From: CAYZWU01 sp964482235
GTDB taxonomy: Bacteria; Planctomycetota; B15-G4; CAYZWU01
Direction: 5' to 3'
Length of the DNA stretch: 64,000 nt
NCBI GenBank assembly: GCA_964482235.1
Contig: CAYZWU010000032.1
Coordinates: forward strand, 3,287-67,286
Below are positions 26,373 to 34,249 of this stretch, piece after piece (within the stretch, counting starts at the first letter, position 1; each line of letters starts with the position of its first letter). The notes under the pieces are model-generated. The model saw only the letters and a program-made list of their open reading frames with translations. It did no database searches and was not told where the DNA came from. The translations under genes were made by a program, and so were the position numbers.

Positions 26373-26485
26373 GACGGGGATACCGAGCCCGCGCAATCTC
26401 CGCCATATTCGTACGGCGGCGCACACGGGTTCGGTTTCTCAGCACCCGAATATGGCGGAGATTGCGCGGGCTCGGTATCCCCGTC
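26373..26485. repeat. Perfect 39-bp inverted repeat filling a convergent intergenic gap
   Basis: Left arm 26373-26411 and right arm 26447-26485 are exact reverse complements over 39 bases, with a 35-base loop between. The right arm abuts the stop codon of the peroxiredoxin gene (26486), and the left arm begins 11 bases after the subtilase stop. There is no T tract, so it is not a classic terminator, though such a stem could stop transcripts or protect 3' ends from both sides. A diverged partial copy (left arm plus start of loop) lies at 44809-44850, which points to a dispersed repeat family. Confidence 0.9.
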
Positions 26486-27166
26486 TCAGAACTCCCCGAT
26501 ATCCTTCTTTCCCGTCCCGATCAGGTCATCGCCCGGCTTCCAGTTGGCCGGCGCCGCCTTGCCGGGGTTTCGCGTCACGGCTTGGAGCGCCTGAAACTGC
26601 CGCAGGATCTCGTCAACGCTTCTGCCCAGGGGAGGCACCATCACCTCCAGCGCCATGATCCTGCCCTTCGGATCGATCAGGAAGTGGGCGCGATGATCGA
26701 GACCGGTTTCGCTCTGCCATGTGCCGTAGGTCCGCGACACCTCACCGTTAGGATCGGCGCAGAGCGGAAAGTCGACCTTCTCGAGGCATGGCGAGGTCTT
26801 CTTCCACATGTAATGGGTGAATTCCGTATCGGTGCTCACGGCGAGAACTTCGACGTCGAGGGCCTTGAAATCCGCATACCTCTCTGCAACTGCAGAAAGC
26901 TCCGTGGGTCAGACAAAGGTGAAGGCAGCCGGAATGAATGTGAGGTAAACCCATTTGCCTCTGTAGTCGGACAGCTTGATCCGCCTGATCTCGTCTCCAA
27001 TCACGGCGGTCAGGCTGAAATCCGCTGCGATTTCACCGGGCAAGGGGATCGGCGCGATCACCAGGGATCCCTCTTCCCCGTTTTCGACCTGAGGGATCAC
27101 GAACGCCGTTGCTCCCAGACAGAGACAGAGAACGGCAACAATGGAAACGATCTTGGGTGGACTCAT
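26486..27166 (-). CDS. Peroxiredoxin with in-frame UGA at the peroxidatic Cys (candidate selenoprotein)
   Basis: Read through one TGA (26911-26909), the frame encodes 226 residues. Before it: signal peptide or anchor (SIVAVLCLCLGATAFVIP) and the peroxiredoxin strand KWVYLTFIPAAFTFV. After it: PTELSAVAERYADF, then VLAVSTDTEFTHYMW, VDFPLCADPNGEVSRTYG and HRAHFLIDPKGRI. The family motif is FTFVCPTE, so the UGA replaces exactly the peroxidatic Cys (residue 86). Nine bases after it is a hairpin with an 8-bp stem and AGUU loop, as expected of a bacterial SECIS. The usual resolving-Cys motif VCPxxW is AAPANW here, so the resolving Cys is missing. AhpC/TSA proteins reduce peroxides. The frame and family fit leave little doubt about a peroxiredoxin; Sec versus nonsense mutation is inference. 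Last gene of the sigma-factor cluster. Confidence 0.85.
26880..26899 (-). other. Putative bacterial SECIS hairpin in the peroxiredoxin mRNA
   Basis: In the mRNA, CUUUCUGC pairs with GCAGAGAG (one G-U pair) around an AGUU loop. The stem begins 9 bases after the UGA and the loop G lies 19 bases after it, inside the known window for SelB-recognised hairpins in coding sequence. Confidence 0.65.
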
Positions 27167-27345
27167 TTTTCTTTCCCCATGGCCTTTGCCTCGACCATGC
27201 TGCTGTGCGCGGATTCCCCCTCGAGGAAGGAGCCGCCTTGTTTTCAGGGTCGAGAGCGAGAATGAAACGGTTTGAACCTTGGATCAATCCCTCTATTAGC
27301 ATAAAGATAGCCCGGGACAACAATCGCGGCCGACGAAAGGTTGCG

Positions 27346-28188
27346 CTACCGCAACTCCACGATCCGGGCCAGCTCGAGCCCCCCTCTCACGAGCCCCTCA
27401 CCCACGAGATAATCGGCAATATCCTTCTGGATGGCCCGACGGTCCTTTCCGCTCGTGACTTTCGACACGACAACGGAATCCCAGACAGGCTCCTTCCGGT
27501 CCCGGATCGCCACGCGGCATTCGCCCCTGTAGAGAAGGATCTTCGATTCCGCCGGGATCAGACTGTCCTCCACCTCCTCGAAGGCGAGTTCGAAGAGGAT
27601 CTTCAGCTCGGACTCCTCCTCCCCTGTCAGCACGAAGCCCTCGCCTGCAAGATGTTTCGCCAGCTCGGCCTCGGCGGAAGAGAGGTCGTCGAGGAGCGAT
27701 CCCTCGGCCGAGAGCCGAAAGGAGAGCCTGGTTTCGTTCCCGTAGAGGACGGCGGGCTCCGCGACGGGGGCGTGGCAGTCCTCGCAGGCCACGAGCAGCA
27801 GGCTTGACGAGAATGGCGAGTTTCTTTCCAGGTGGCAGCCATTGCACCCTTTGTGCGCCGCGTCTCAGAGAAAGGGAAGATCGCTCGATGCGACACTCGT
27901 GTGCGAGGGGTGGCAGCTGCTGCAGGCACGCGGCGGTTCGACCTTCGTGCCTTCATAGGCGTGATGGCAGAAACGGCATTCTATCGGCGCCCCCCTCTCG
28001 TCGCGGAGAAGATAATGCAGCCTGTGATTCAGGATCATCGGGCCGGCCTCAAGGGACTTCTCGGAGAGGAGGATCTGGTCGAGGGCGCCCGGCCTCTCCC
28101 TTTCAGCCCCGGGAAATAAGAGGCACCGGACGAGGAGGATGGGAACGAATAGGATCAGGACCAGGGCGGCTCTTCTACTCGAAGTCAT
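27346..28188 (-). CDS. Tetraheme c-type cytochrome with in-frame UGA (candidate selenoprotein)
   Basis: Read through one TGA (27867-27865), the frame encodes 280 residues. N-terminal signal or anchor (LVLILFVPILLVRCLLFPG), then four heme motifs: CRFCH, CSSCH, and after the UGA CNGCH and CEDCH. The UGA is residue 108 in LPFL-x-DAAHKGCNGCH; cytochrome c3/c7-type proteins carry a similar 'LKDAxHxxCxxCH' segment, with the His as distal heme ligand, so the frame on both sides belongs together. A C-terminal roughly 140-residue region (LSSAEAELAKHLAGEGFVL...) carries no hemes and is unfamiliar. It starts 18 bases after the anti-sigma gene, so it is in the same operon. Alternatives are a nonsense mutation or a sequencing error. 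Confidence 0.75.
27835..27861 (-). other. Possible SECIS-like structure in the cytochrome mRNA
   Basis: After the UGA, GCGGC (27861-27857) can pair with GCUGC (27839-27835) and GCAC (27856-27853) with GUGC (27847-27844), leaving an AAAGG loop and a 4-base bulge. The loop Gs fall 16-17 bases after the UGA. It is weaker than the peroxiredoxin hairpin. Confidence 0.4.
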
Positions 28189-28206
28189 TGTTTTCCTGCG
28201 AAGGCG

Positions 28207-28791
28207 TCACTTCTCCTGTCCATTGGATCCGATCGACAGGACGTCCAGGGGAAGCAGATCGACGAAGAACGCTCCGACGGCTTCGGCATCCCTGGTGAGC
28301 CGCTTCGCCTCGGCCAGGAGCGGTTCCTCCAGGAGAGCCAGGCTCAGGAGCTCGCTTGTATCGAGACTTTCCTGGATCTTGAGGTCCCATTCCGGCAGGT
28401 CCGATGCGGTTGCCGAATCGATCCCGTCGGCCTTTCCCGGGGTCTCGCCGCTACCTCGATCGCTGCGGAAGACCACGAAGACCAGGAGCAGCAGCAGGCA
28501 CGCGGCCGCGGCCGGCACCCAGAGCGACTGCCAGGGGGACGTGCGCCGGATCTCGCGGACCCAGCCGCCTTCGTCGTCGACGGCGGAGACGATCCGCCGG
28601 CAGAGAGCGTCGCCTTCCGGGCATTCCGGTTCAGGAAGATCCTGCCGAAGCTTACCGGACATCGAGGAGAGCGCCTCGAAGAACTGCCGGCACGATGGAC
28701 AGCTCGAGATGTGCCGCTGGAGGCGATCGGGAAGCGGACCGTCTCGATCCATCGAATCGGATATCGCCAACCTTTTGAAGAAGCACCTCAC
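28207..28791 (-). CDS. Membrane anti-sigma factor with zinc-finger motif
   Basis: 194 residues, GTG start at 28791, 14 bases after the sigma-factor stop. The N-terminal cytoplasmic part has the HxxxCxxC motif of zinc-binding anti-sigma domains (RHISSCPSCRQFF, about residues 26-38). One TM helix lies at about 90-108 (WVPAAAACLLLLLVFVVF). The outer roughly 85 residues are acidic and helical. It would hold the co-transcribed ECF sigma factor at the membrane until a signal releases it. The cytochrome gene follows 18 bases later. Confidence 0.85.
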   Translation of the reverse strand: MRCFFKRLAISDSMDRDGPLPDRLQRHISSCPSCRQFFEALSSMSGKLRQDLPEPECPEGDALCRRIVSAVDDEGGWVREIRRTSPWQSLWVPAAAACLLLLLVFVVFRSDRGSGETPGKADGIDSATASDLPEWDLKIQESLDTSELLSLALLEEPLLAEAKRLTRDAEAVGAFFVDLLPLDVLSIGSNGQEK

Positions 28792-28805
28792 TGCTCAACG
28801 CTCCA

Positions 28806-29432
28806 TCAATACGACAGGATCTCCTTCAGGCTCTCTCCGGCGCTTTGCCCGCTCCTCCCAGCAGATCGCCGCCTGTCAAGCTCTGCCAGCCGCTTCCTGG
28901 CACGGTAGAGCAGGACCTTTGCGTGCACTCGGGTTGTGCCCATGACGCCGGCGATCTCCTTCACCGACATCTCCTCGGCATACCGGAGCCAGAGGGCGTC
29001 GAACTGCTTCCTCGAAAGGGATCGAGCCATGATCCAGAGGTTCTCCCTCGCTTCCTTCCTGGCCGCGCTCTCGAGCGGATCCATCCCGCCCGGCAGGTCG
29101 CCCGGGATCGGCATTGCCCGTCGCCTTTGCTGCAGCCTGTAGTGGTCCACCATCAGCCGCGTCCCGATCGTGTAGAGCCAGGTGACGAACCGTCCGATCC
29201 GGCGGTACCTGTGAATGTTCCGGTACGCCTTGATCAGGGTGTCCTGAACGAGATCCTCGCAATCCTCCCTGCTCCGGATCTTCTGCCTGAAGTAACGATA
29301 GAGGCGGGGCCCGAAGCGGTTCACCAGCTCGGCGAAATCCGCTTTCGAGCCTCGCTGCACGCTGACAGCCAGATCCTCGGCCGTCGGGCTCTCGAGACGC
29401 GCTGCCTTTTCGTTCGAGTTCGGTCGGGACAA
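28806..29432 (-). CDS. ECF RNA polymerase sigma factor
   Basis: 208 residues, TTG start at 29432 with AGGAG five bases upstream. Region 2 is FAELVNRFGPRLYRYFRQKI ... DCEDLVQDTLIKAYRNIHRY followed by FVTWLYTIGTRLMVDHYR. Region 4 is ALWLRYAEEMSVKEIAGVMG with VHAKVLLYRARKRLAEL. It is a standard RpoE-like ECF factor, different from the kinase-linked one at 12259. The order secreted protein, sigma, anti-sigma, cytochrome, peroxiredoxin with short gaps suggests a redox or envelope-stress regulon controlling its own operon. Confidence 0.93.
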   Translation of the reverse strand: MSRPNSNEKAARLESPTAEDLAVSVQRGSKADFAELVNRFGPRLYRYFRQKIRSREDCEDLVQDTLIKAYRNIHRYRRIGRFVTWLYTIGTRLMVDHYRLQQRRRAMPIPGDLPGGMDPLESAARKEARENLWIMARSLSRKQFDALWLRYAEEMSVKEIAGVMGTTRVHAKVLLYRARKRLAELDRRRSAGRSGQSAGESLKEILSY

Positions 29433-29472
29433 CGGAACTCCTCAAGAGAAGATCGGGTGCCCTCCTGCTGTT

Positions 29473-30384
29473 TCAGTCCTGTTTCTTCAGAAACTCGAAA
29501 AGCTCGTCAGCCTGCATCGTCTCGCGAAGGGTGACCAGGCATCCGGCCTGCTCGACCTTCATCGATCCGGCAAGCTTGGCGAGCTTGGGCTGCTCGTCGC
29601 CCAGCATCATGCCCAGGGCGATGATCCCCTGGACGATATTGTACACCTGTCCGGCCGTCTTCTCATCCCTGGCCGAGAGCTTGATGTTCAGGAAATCGAC
29701 CCCCTCGCACTCCCCGAAGAAGATCGCGAGGCTCTCGGCCTTCTGCAGGATCCTGGCATTGGGGTGCCTGTCGGCCAGGTTCCCGAATCCCCTGGCAGCG
29801 GCGGCGAAGAAGGTCCCGGACGGCAGGCTGTTCAGCATCTGCAGGTTCCCGCCGCTTTCGAGGCTCGCCTTGCTGCCCGACAGGATGTCCAGCTCTTCCT
29901 TGACCAGCTCGATATCGCTGGAGATCAGAAGCGTGTCACTCCGGAAAAAGCAGTAATGGAACTGCTTGTCGGGGGCGATGCACCTGAAGATCTTGAAATC
30001 GCCGTACACCATCTCGGTGCACTGGCAGTGCGTTTCCATCAGCGCCTTGACCTTCTCCCTGTCAAGGCGCCCCCTGACCACGATCAAGCCTTCCTCCTCG
30101 TTGAACGTCTTGCTGAAGGCCGTCACGCTGTGAAGATCCCTGATGGGATTGAAATCGAAGAGCTTGCCGAAGGCATCTATCTTCTGCATCTCCCCCTTGC
30201 TTTCCATCTCTCCCATGATGAGCTGGCCGATCCGGCTCGCGACCAGTGCATTCATGTCGAAGTGAGCGGCCCACTTGGCATCAGCGGGGATATCGCTCGT
30301 TCTCAGCGGCCCGCCCGCGAGGCTGCCGGCAAAAAACAGGCTCAGGCAGAAAATGCAGACCATGGATCGAGTCACGGTTTTCAT
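29473..30384 (-). CDS. Secreted protein of unknown function, first gene of the sigma operon
   Basis: 303 residues, ATG at 30384 with GGGAGAG upstream, signal peptide MKTVTRSMVCIFCLSLFFAGSLAGG. The mature part begins LRTSDIPADAKWAAHFDMNALVASRIG, a pattern I associate with a family of exported proteins in Planctomycetes-like bacteria that lie beside sigma factors, but I cannot name a domain. Cys are present in a CQC motif (ETHCQCTEM, about residue 119). The gene ends 40 bases before the sigma-factor start, so it is co-transcribed with it and could be the sensor or target of the system. Confidence 0.7.
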   Translation of the reverse strand: MKTVTRSMVCIFCLSLFFAGSLAGGPLRTSDIPADAKWAAHFDMNALVASRIGQLIMGEMESKGEMQKIDAFGKLFDFNPIRDLHSVTAFSKTFNEEEGLIVVRGRLDREKVKALMETHCQCTEMVYGDFKIFRCIAPDKQFHYCFFRSDTLLISSDIELVKEELDILSGSKASLESGGNLQMLNSLPSGTFFAAAARGFGNLADRHPNARILQKAESLAIFFGECEGVDFLNIKLSARDEKTAGQVYNIVQGIIALGMMLGDEQPKLAKLAGSMKVEQAGCLVTLRETMQADELFEFLKKQD

Positions 30385-30505
30385 TGTTCTTCTCTCCCGT
30401 ATAAAACGATCGTGTTTGTTGATTCACGGTCCACTATACGATCCAGTCGTCCATCCGGTTACGGGCCCATGAAGGAAAATCATGATCAAGGCGGGCCCTC
30501 TCGTA

Positions 30506-31018
30506 TCACATGCCGTAGAGATGCCCGGTGTTCACGTCGACGCCGAGCAGCTTCAGGTAGCCGAACAGGGTCGTCTTGTGGCTGATCTGATGCTCCACCG
30601 ACATCAGAAGCTGGTTCCAGAGGGGCAGCGGACGGGGATCCCAGGGGGCGGTCACGATCTTGTTGCTGAAGTCGTCGTCGGAGAGCTCGGCGAGCTGCGT
30701 GGCCGCCAGCTTGCGGTCCTCCTCGAGCATCCTCTTCGCCTCGGCGACGCTCGCCACGGTGGGAAACACCTCGGCGGGAGGAAGCACGCCCTCCTCGCAC
30801 CCCTCGAACTCCGGCATCTCGGGCCACTCGCCGGTGATGAAGCCCTTCATGCAGACACCCGTGGCCGTGGTCAGGTGCATGAGCAGCTGGCTGGTCGTCC
30901 ACCAGTTGTTCTTGTCCGACGGACGCCAGTCGAGCTTGTCCTCCGGGACCAGATCGAAGAGCGTCATTGTTGCGCGATAGACCCCTTCGGCGTAATCGGC
31001 AAGACCTTTCGTGTTCAT
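30506..31018 (-). CDS. DinB-family metal-binding protein
   Basis: 170 residues, ATG at 31018 with AGGAG upstream. It is a four-helix bundle of the DinB/YfiT type: His in LLMHLTTATG (about 48) and the C-terminal pair in SVEHQISHKT (about 143 and 147) are the usual three metal ligands. The family includes thiol transferases (mycothiol, bacillithiol) and many uncharacterised members. There is no signal peptide, so it is cytoplasmic. It is divergently placed from the metallo-beta-lactamase-fold gene. Confidence 0.85.
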   Translation of the reverse strand: MNTKGLADYAEGVYRATMTLFDLVPEDKLDWRPSDKNNWWTTSQLLMHLTTATGVCMKGFITGEWPEMPEFEGCEEGVLPPAEVFPTVASVAEAKRMLEEDRKLAATQLAELSDDDFSNKIVTAPWDPRPLPLWNQLLMSVEHQISHKTTLFGYLKLLGVDVNTGHLYGM

Positions 31019-31198
31019 TCTCTTTCTCCTTGTTCTTCTTGTTCGGCTCCCGGACTTTTCCCGGCGGAAAAGACTCTGGAGTGAAATTCATGGAAGGTAT
31101 AATAGCATGATCCTGCGGACCTGTCCGCAGTGCGCCCTCGCCCTTCTCGCCCCTGCGCCGTCTGATTGGTGCGCTTATCTACAGCTGCGAGGAATATC

Positions 31199-32095
31199 AT
31201 GAAACGAATGACATCCTTTCTTCTCCCCCTGCTCCTGGCTCTCCTCGGCACATCGTCCTACGCCCAGCAGGCCGACCGGATCAAGGTCAAGACGATCCCT
31301 CTTGCTGAAAACGTCTCCATGCTGACGACACGGGCCGGCGGGAACCTCTGCGTCCTGGCGGGCGCGGACGGCGTGCTTCTCGTCGACTCGGAGTACGGAC
31401 AGCTCTTCGACAAGGTGACGGCCGCAATCGCCGCCATCACCGACAAACCCGTCAGGTACGTTGTCAACACGCACTGGCACTTCGATCATGTTGGCGGCAA
31501 CGAAAGCTTCACCCGGGGCGGTAGCGTGATCGTGGCGCACGAGAATGTGCGCAGCCGGATGGCCAGGAAGCAGGTCATCGGTGTCATCGATGCCGATGTC
31601 CCCGCCTCGCCCGAGGAAGCGCTGCCCGTCGTCACCTTCACCGACAAGCTCACGTTCCATTTCGGAGGCGAGGAGGTCACGGCACACCACTTTCCGAAGG
31701 CCCACACGGACGGCGACGCAGTCATTCATTTCAAGAAGGCCAACGTGGTCCACACGGGCGACATCGTCTTCTATTGCGGCTACCCTTTCATCGACGTCAC
31801 AAGCGGCGGCACCATCGACGGCATGATCGCCGCGGTGGAAGGGATCATGCGTCTCTGCGACGAGAAGACGAAGGTCATCCCCGGCCACGGCCCCCTGACG
31901 GATAGGGCCGGCCTCGAGAAGTACTGCGGCATACTCCGCGAGTTCCGGGAGATCATCGCCAGGGAGATTGCTGCGGGCAAGGACCTCGACGCGATCAAGG
32001 CTGCAAAGCCCACCGAGGCTCTCGACAAGGTCTGGGGCCGCAACTTCTTCGCGCCCGACAAGTTCACCGAGTGCGTCTACCTCTCCTTGAAGTGA
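31199..32095 (+). CDS. Secreted metallo-beta-lactamase-fold hydrolase
   Basis: 298 residues, ATG at 31199 with GAGGA upstream, signal peptide MKRMTSFLLPLLLALLGTSSYAQQ. Zinc ligands are seen in NTHWHFDHVGGN (HxHxDH, about residues 90-95), the next His in HHFPKAHTDGDAV, the bridging Asp in VVHTGDIVFY and the last His in VIPGHGPL. This is a complete binuclear site, so it is an active hydrolase, either of the thioesterase/lactonase type or of the periplasmic quinoprotein-relay type. The substrate cannot be told. Its 3' end overlaps the convergent permease gene by 32 bases. Confidence 0.92.
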   Translation: MKRMTSFLLPLLLALLGTSSYAQQADRIKVKTIPLAENVSMLTTRAGGNLCVLAGADGVLLVDSEYGQLFDKVTAAIAAITDKPVRYVVNTHWHFDHVGGNESFTRGGSVIVAHENVRSRMARKQVIGVIDADVPASPEEALPVVTFTDKLTFHFGGEEVTAHHFPKAHTDGDAVIHFKKANVVHTGDIVFYCGYPFIDVTSGGTIDGMIAAVEGIMRLCDEKTKVIPGHGPLTDRAGLEKYCGILREFREIIAREIAAGKDLDAIKAAKPTEALDKVWGRNFFAPDKFTECVYLSLK

Positions 32096-33458
32096 TCCAG
32101 TAGATCGGCAGGCCGAGTGGCAGCAGGATGTACGAGATCGCCGCGGTCCACGGCATGTTCTTCAGGGCGTAGTCGACGGCGCTGTAGATCAGGAACGCAC
32201 AGACCGCGCAGAAGATGATCGTCGTGAAGGGGTAACCGGTCACCCTGTAGGGTCGGCGGACGCGGGGATCCTTGCGGCGGAGGACGATGACGGCCAGGCT
32301 GGTGGCAAGGTAGAAGGTGTAGACCGCCGCGGCGGTGTAGATGACCGAGTTGAAGAACGATCCGAGAACGAGGATCAGGACCAGGGCGATCGTCCCCTGC
32401 ACCAGTAGAGCCCAGGCCGGCGTGCCGGTGCGAGGATTCCATCTGCCCAGGATGCGGAACGCGCGATGCTCCGATCCCACGGCATAGGAGATCCGGGCTC
32501 CCGTGAAGATCAGTCCGTTCACGGCCCCCAGGGCGGAGATGCAGATCAGGGCGCTTATCAACCGCTCCCCCACATGCGGAAGAACCGTCGAGATGCTCTT
32601 CGTGGCCGCCTCCTCGCCTGCCGTTGCCAGGCCCGTAAATCCCAGAGTGTAGAGAAACGCCCCGTTCACCATGAGGTAGAGCACGGTGACGGCCAGGGTG
32701 CCCAGCACCAGGGCGCGGACGATGTTGCGCTCGGGATTCTTCACCTCGGCGGCCACGTAGGCCATCTCGTTCCAACCGCCGAAGGCGAACAGCACGTAGA
32801 TCAGGGCGATGCTCAGCGGAAAGGGCTCGAATGTCGCCCGGCTCTCCGTTCCCAACGGTGCGAACAAGGCCACTCCCACGATAGCCAGCAGCCCGAGCGC
32901 CTTGACCATGGTGAGGATGTTCTGCGTCCACTTGCTCTCCTTGACGCCGGCGATGTTGATTGCGGTGAAGAGCGCCACAACGGAGCAGGCATAGATCTGA
33001 TCGGCAAAGGAAAAATCGCTGCCGGACAGCGGGTCCCAGATCCCGCGCGCGAAGGTGGCAAAGGCAAAGGCCATCACGGCGATGTCGCCCGGGCGGACGA
33101 TGGCGAGCTGGATCCAGCCGAAAAGAAAGCCGGCCCAGGGGCCGTAGGCTCGATTCAGGTAGACGTAGTCGCCCCCTTCTCTCGGATAGGCCGATGCCAG
33201 CTCGGCATAGCCGAAAGCGCCGAAGAGGGAGAGCATCCCGCCCAGTGCCCATAGAGCCAGGACGCCCCACAAGCACCCCGCTCCCCTGGCCACGTCCGGC
33301 GCGGTCCTGTAGAGACCTGCGCCGATGATGATCCCCATGATCAGGCAGGTGGAGTCGAAGAGCGTCAGTTCTTTTCTGGGAGCCTCGTGCAACGCGAATT
33401 CCAGACAGGGATCGGTTCTCCCGCTCGACCTAACGGCCGGGAATATCTGACCGATCAA
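32064..33458 (-). CDS. APC-family amino-acid permease
   Basis: 464 residues if the TTG at 33458 is the start; TTG at about 33390 in front of HEAPRKELTLFDS is an alternative, and no strong RBS decides. TM1 has the broken-helix motif GIIIGAGLYRTAP of APC (LeuT-fold) transporters, followed by about 11 further hydrophobic helices (FGYAELASAYPREGGDYVYLNRAYGP loop is typical). The protein ends SRRGRRTR. It probably imports or exchanges amino acids, in keeping with the many peptidases in the window. It overlaps the MBL-fold gene by 32 bases tail to tail, with no terminator between them. Confidence 0.93.
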   Translation of the reverse strand: MIGQIFPAVRSSGRTDPCLEFALHEAPRKELTLFDSTCLIMGIIIGAGLYRTAPDVARGAGCLWGVLALWALGGMLSLFGAFGYAELASAYPREGGDYVYLNRAYGPWAGFLFGWIQLAIVRPGDIAVMAFAFATFARGIWDPLSGSDFSFADQIYACSVVALFTAINIAGVKESKWTQNILTMVKALGLLAIVGVALFAPLGTESRATFEPFPLSIALIYVLFAFGGWNEMAYVAAEVKNPERNIVRALVLGTLAVTVLYLMVNGAFLYTLGFTGLATAGEEAATKSISTVLPHVGERLISALICISALGAVNGLIFTGARISYAVGSEHRAFRILGRWNPRTGTPAWALLVQGTIALVLILVLGSFFNSVIYTAAAVYTFYLATSLAVIVLRRKDPRVRRPYRVTGYPFTTIIFCAVCAFLIYSAVDYALKNMPWTAAISYILLPLGLPIYWITSRRGRRTR

Positions 33459-33469
33459 GATATTTCAAT

Positions 33470-33497
33470 TTGATATGAGTCTTTTTTGATTTATTAT
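33470..33497 (+). promoter_or_regulatory. Sigma-70-type promoter for the gene at 33533
   Basis: TTGATA (33470-33475), 16 bases, TATTAT (33492-33497) in an AT-rich pocket, 35 bases before the start codon. Confidence 0.6.
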
Positions 33498-33532
33498 ATA
33501 GGAAATACAACCTCTTTCTCGGGAGATCCTTG

Positions 33533-34192
33533 ATGCAGCAGCAACCCATGGAATCGGACGATCGCAAAAAAAAACGCAAGCTCACCCGACTGCTGCTTCT
33601 CGACTGTGTCGCCACGACCATCGAGTTCGAGGATGTGGCGTTTCTGATCGTCTTCGACAACAACTCGATCAGAATCTCCCGCAACAAGGACAATTTTACC
33701 GTCATCAAGCTGATTAACCAGCAGGTTTCGTACAAGGCCACGATCCTGGGGGGATTCGCGCTGGAAGAGAAGAAGAACGGCGAGATCGACTACATGAAGT
33801 ACTTTCTCGTCAACTGGGATGATGACATGTCCATCCCGGAGCTCCACTTCAGGAAAGCGCCCCGGATGGTGACGCGCCAGTACAAGGTGGGGCAGAAGAT
33901 CGAGCTGGGTATCGAGGATATCAAGAAGTACCGGGTGGCCTACCGGGATGGTGTCGAGGCCCGGTTCGAGAGGGAGAACAGCAATGGATTCAAATTCTCC
34001 TTCAGCACCGGCTTCTATGGAATGTTCTGGAAGGATCCCGACGGCGCCTACAACCTCAAGTTCTGGGGCGACAGGCTGAAGCCCGGGGAGGACGACTACC
34101 GCTCCCAGTCGAAGTTCATCGTCTCCCGCTCGAAGTTCACGGGAAACATGCTGCTGATCCTTCAGGACAACGCCATGGTGGACCTGATCTGA
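33533..34192 (+). CDS. Uncharacterised cytoplasmic protein
   Basis: 219 residues from the ATG at 33533 (GGGAG upstream). There is no signal peptide or TM helix. The N terminus is polar and basic (DDRKKKRKLTR), then beta-strand-like stretches (FEDVAFLIVFDNNSIRISR, FKFSFSTGFYGMFW) and a C terminus with SKFIVSRSKFTGNMLLILQD. I do not recognise a family. Base composition and codon use look like the neighbours, and a plausible promoter precedes it, so it is likely a real gene. Confidence 0.65.
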   Translation: MQQQPMESDDRKKKRKLTRLLLLDCVATTIEFEDVAFLIVFDNNSIRISRNKDNFTVIKLINQQVSYKATILGGFALEEKKNGEIDYMKYFLVNWDDDMSIPELHFRKAPRMVTRQYKVGQKIELGIEDIKKYRVAYRDGVEARFERENSNGFKFSFSTGFYGMFWKDPDGAYNLKFWGDRLKPGEDDYRSQSKFIVSRSKFTGNMLLILQDNAMVDLI

Positions 34193-34249
34193 AAAGCCCT
34201 GCCGGCAGACTTCGAAGCGCCCGATCAACGGAACTGCGCACGATCCGGA

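Noticed and set aside
26486..26839. Separate 117-codon gene starting at GTG 26839
   Set aside because: It is the C-terminal half of the peroxiredoxin; the 23 codons between it and the UGA are also peroxiredoxin sequence, and no RBS precedes it.
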